Source: Myxococcales bacterium
GTDB taxonomy: Bacteria > Myxococcota > Myxococcia > Myxococcales > Anaeromyxobacteraceae
Length of the DNA stretch: 15,418 bases
Direction of reading: 5' to 3'
NCBI GenBank assembly: GCA_021784495.1
Contig: JAJXSQ010000014.1
Span: 1 to 15,418, forward strand
Position 1 is the first letter of the stretch. Each line of letters begins with the position of its first letter. A program made the position numbers and the translations under genes. The notes beneath the pieces are model-generated. The model had not been told where the DNA came from and ran no database searches. It was given only the letters and a program-made list of their open reading frames with translations. Positions 14,975 through 15,418 of this stretch are shown here, one piece after another.

Positions 14975-15418
14975 TCAGTTCACGGGCGCGAAGACGAACG
15001 GGTACTCCACGGTGACCGGGCCGCCGGGCCGGAACTGCGTCCTCCAGGTGCGCATGGTGCCGGTGATGCAGGCGGCCACGTCGGAGGCGGCGAGGGTGTT
15101 CACCGAGGTGGAGATGTCGGCGAGGCCGCCGGTCTGGAGGATGGTGAAGCGGATGGTGATCTTCCCCCGGAGCGAGGGGTTCCGCTTCAGGGCGTTCTCG
15201 TAGCAGGCCTTGATCAGCCCCATGCGCGCCCGGACGAAGTCGGCCAGCTTCTGCTGGTCGATGTCGGAGGAGTCGACCTCCGCCTCCTCGGCCGCCACCG
15301 CGCCCGAGACCCGGACCTCGCTCTTCGCCCCGTAGCCGACCGAGCCGCCGCCGCTCGTCGCGAGCTGGCCGATCGAGGCCCGCCCGCCCTGGCCGCCGCC
15401 CTTCCGGCCGCCGCCGGC
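14975..15418 (-). CDS. protein with C-terminal AgmX/PglI (TonB-like) domain, start outside the window
   Basis: Only the last 147 residues are visible; the frame runs on past the right edge. About the first 40 are a Gly-rich linker (GGGRKGGGQGGRASIGQLAT). The last 100 match the AgmX/PglI C-terminal domain common in Myxococcota: KLADFVRARMGLIKACYENA, LRGKITIRFTILQTGGLADI, the second conserved Cys in AACITGTM, and GGPVTVEYPFVF near the end. The two cysteines are typical of the domain. In Myxococcus the domain ends GltG and GltJ, inner-membrane parts of the gliding machine that reach through the periplasm, and it also occurs in many other envelope proteins. It resembles the TonB C-terminus, so contact with an outer-membrane or cell-wall partner is expected. 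A shorter start at GTG 15298 is not credible because the linker continues in frame. It heads a run with the coiled-coil and giant surface protein genes. Confidence 0.85.
   Translation of the reverse strand, partial: AGGGRKGGGQGGRASIGQLATSGGGSVGYGAKSEVRVSGAVAAEEAEVDSSDIDQQKLADFVRARMGLIKACYENALKRNPSLRGKITIRFTILQTGGLADISTSVNTLAASDVAACITGTMRTWRTQFRPGGPVTVEYPFVFAPVN

Overview
The window looks like chromosome of a very GC-rich deltaproteobacterium of the Myxococcota, most like Anaeromyxobacter. The reasons are a strong G/C third-position bias that leaves long antisense reading frames open everywhere, a C-terminal AgmX/PglI-type domain typical of myxobacteria, a short polysaccharide export lipoprotein paired with an outer-membrane barrel as in Myxococcus, and ordinary core genes with no sign of foreign base composition. 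No tRNA, rRNA, CRISPR array, insertion sequence or phage gene was seen.

Plus strand, 1-3853: the last codons of an upstream gene, an exported parallel beta-helix protein (80-1120), then a tight operon pssA-pgpA-cinA (1236-3853). The first two genes make phosphatidylserine and phosphatidylglycerol. The third encodes a full-length CinA with its nicotinamide-mononucleotide deamidase domain. pgpA and cinA overlap by 4 bases. The operon ends at a hairpin that includes the cinA stop codon.

Minus strand, 3870-6503: comM then recA, transcribed toward cinA, so cinA and recA are convergent instead of in the common cinA-recA order. CinA, RecA and ComM are all linked to DNA uptake or recombination. No LexA-type box is visible in front of recA.

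Minus strand, 6642-9393: a candidate promoter (9367-9393) with a 12-bp palindrome, then an uncharacterised secreted 187-residue protein, an outer-membrane beta-barrel (428 aa) and a short OPX/Wza-like lipoprotein (203 aa). The barrel and lipoprotein match the architecture of the composite OPX/beta-barrel polysaccharide translocon known from Myxococcus xanthus. Here the pair stands without glycosyltransferases, flippase or polymerase inside the window.

Minus strand, 9423-15418: a compact three-gene run. It starts, beyond the right edge, with a protein ending in an AgmX/PglI (TonB-like) domain. A cytoplasmic coiled-coil protein follows 1 base later. Seven bases after that stop codon's end comes a 1543-residue exported protein built from an FG-GAP/VCBS-type beta-propeller and twelve roughly 93-residue Ig-like modules. 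This unit is the least explained part of the window and the best candidate for an undescribed cell-surface system. All intergenic stretches are under 150 bases; most hold GC-rich hairpins, several of them directly against start codons.
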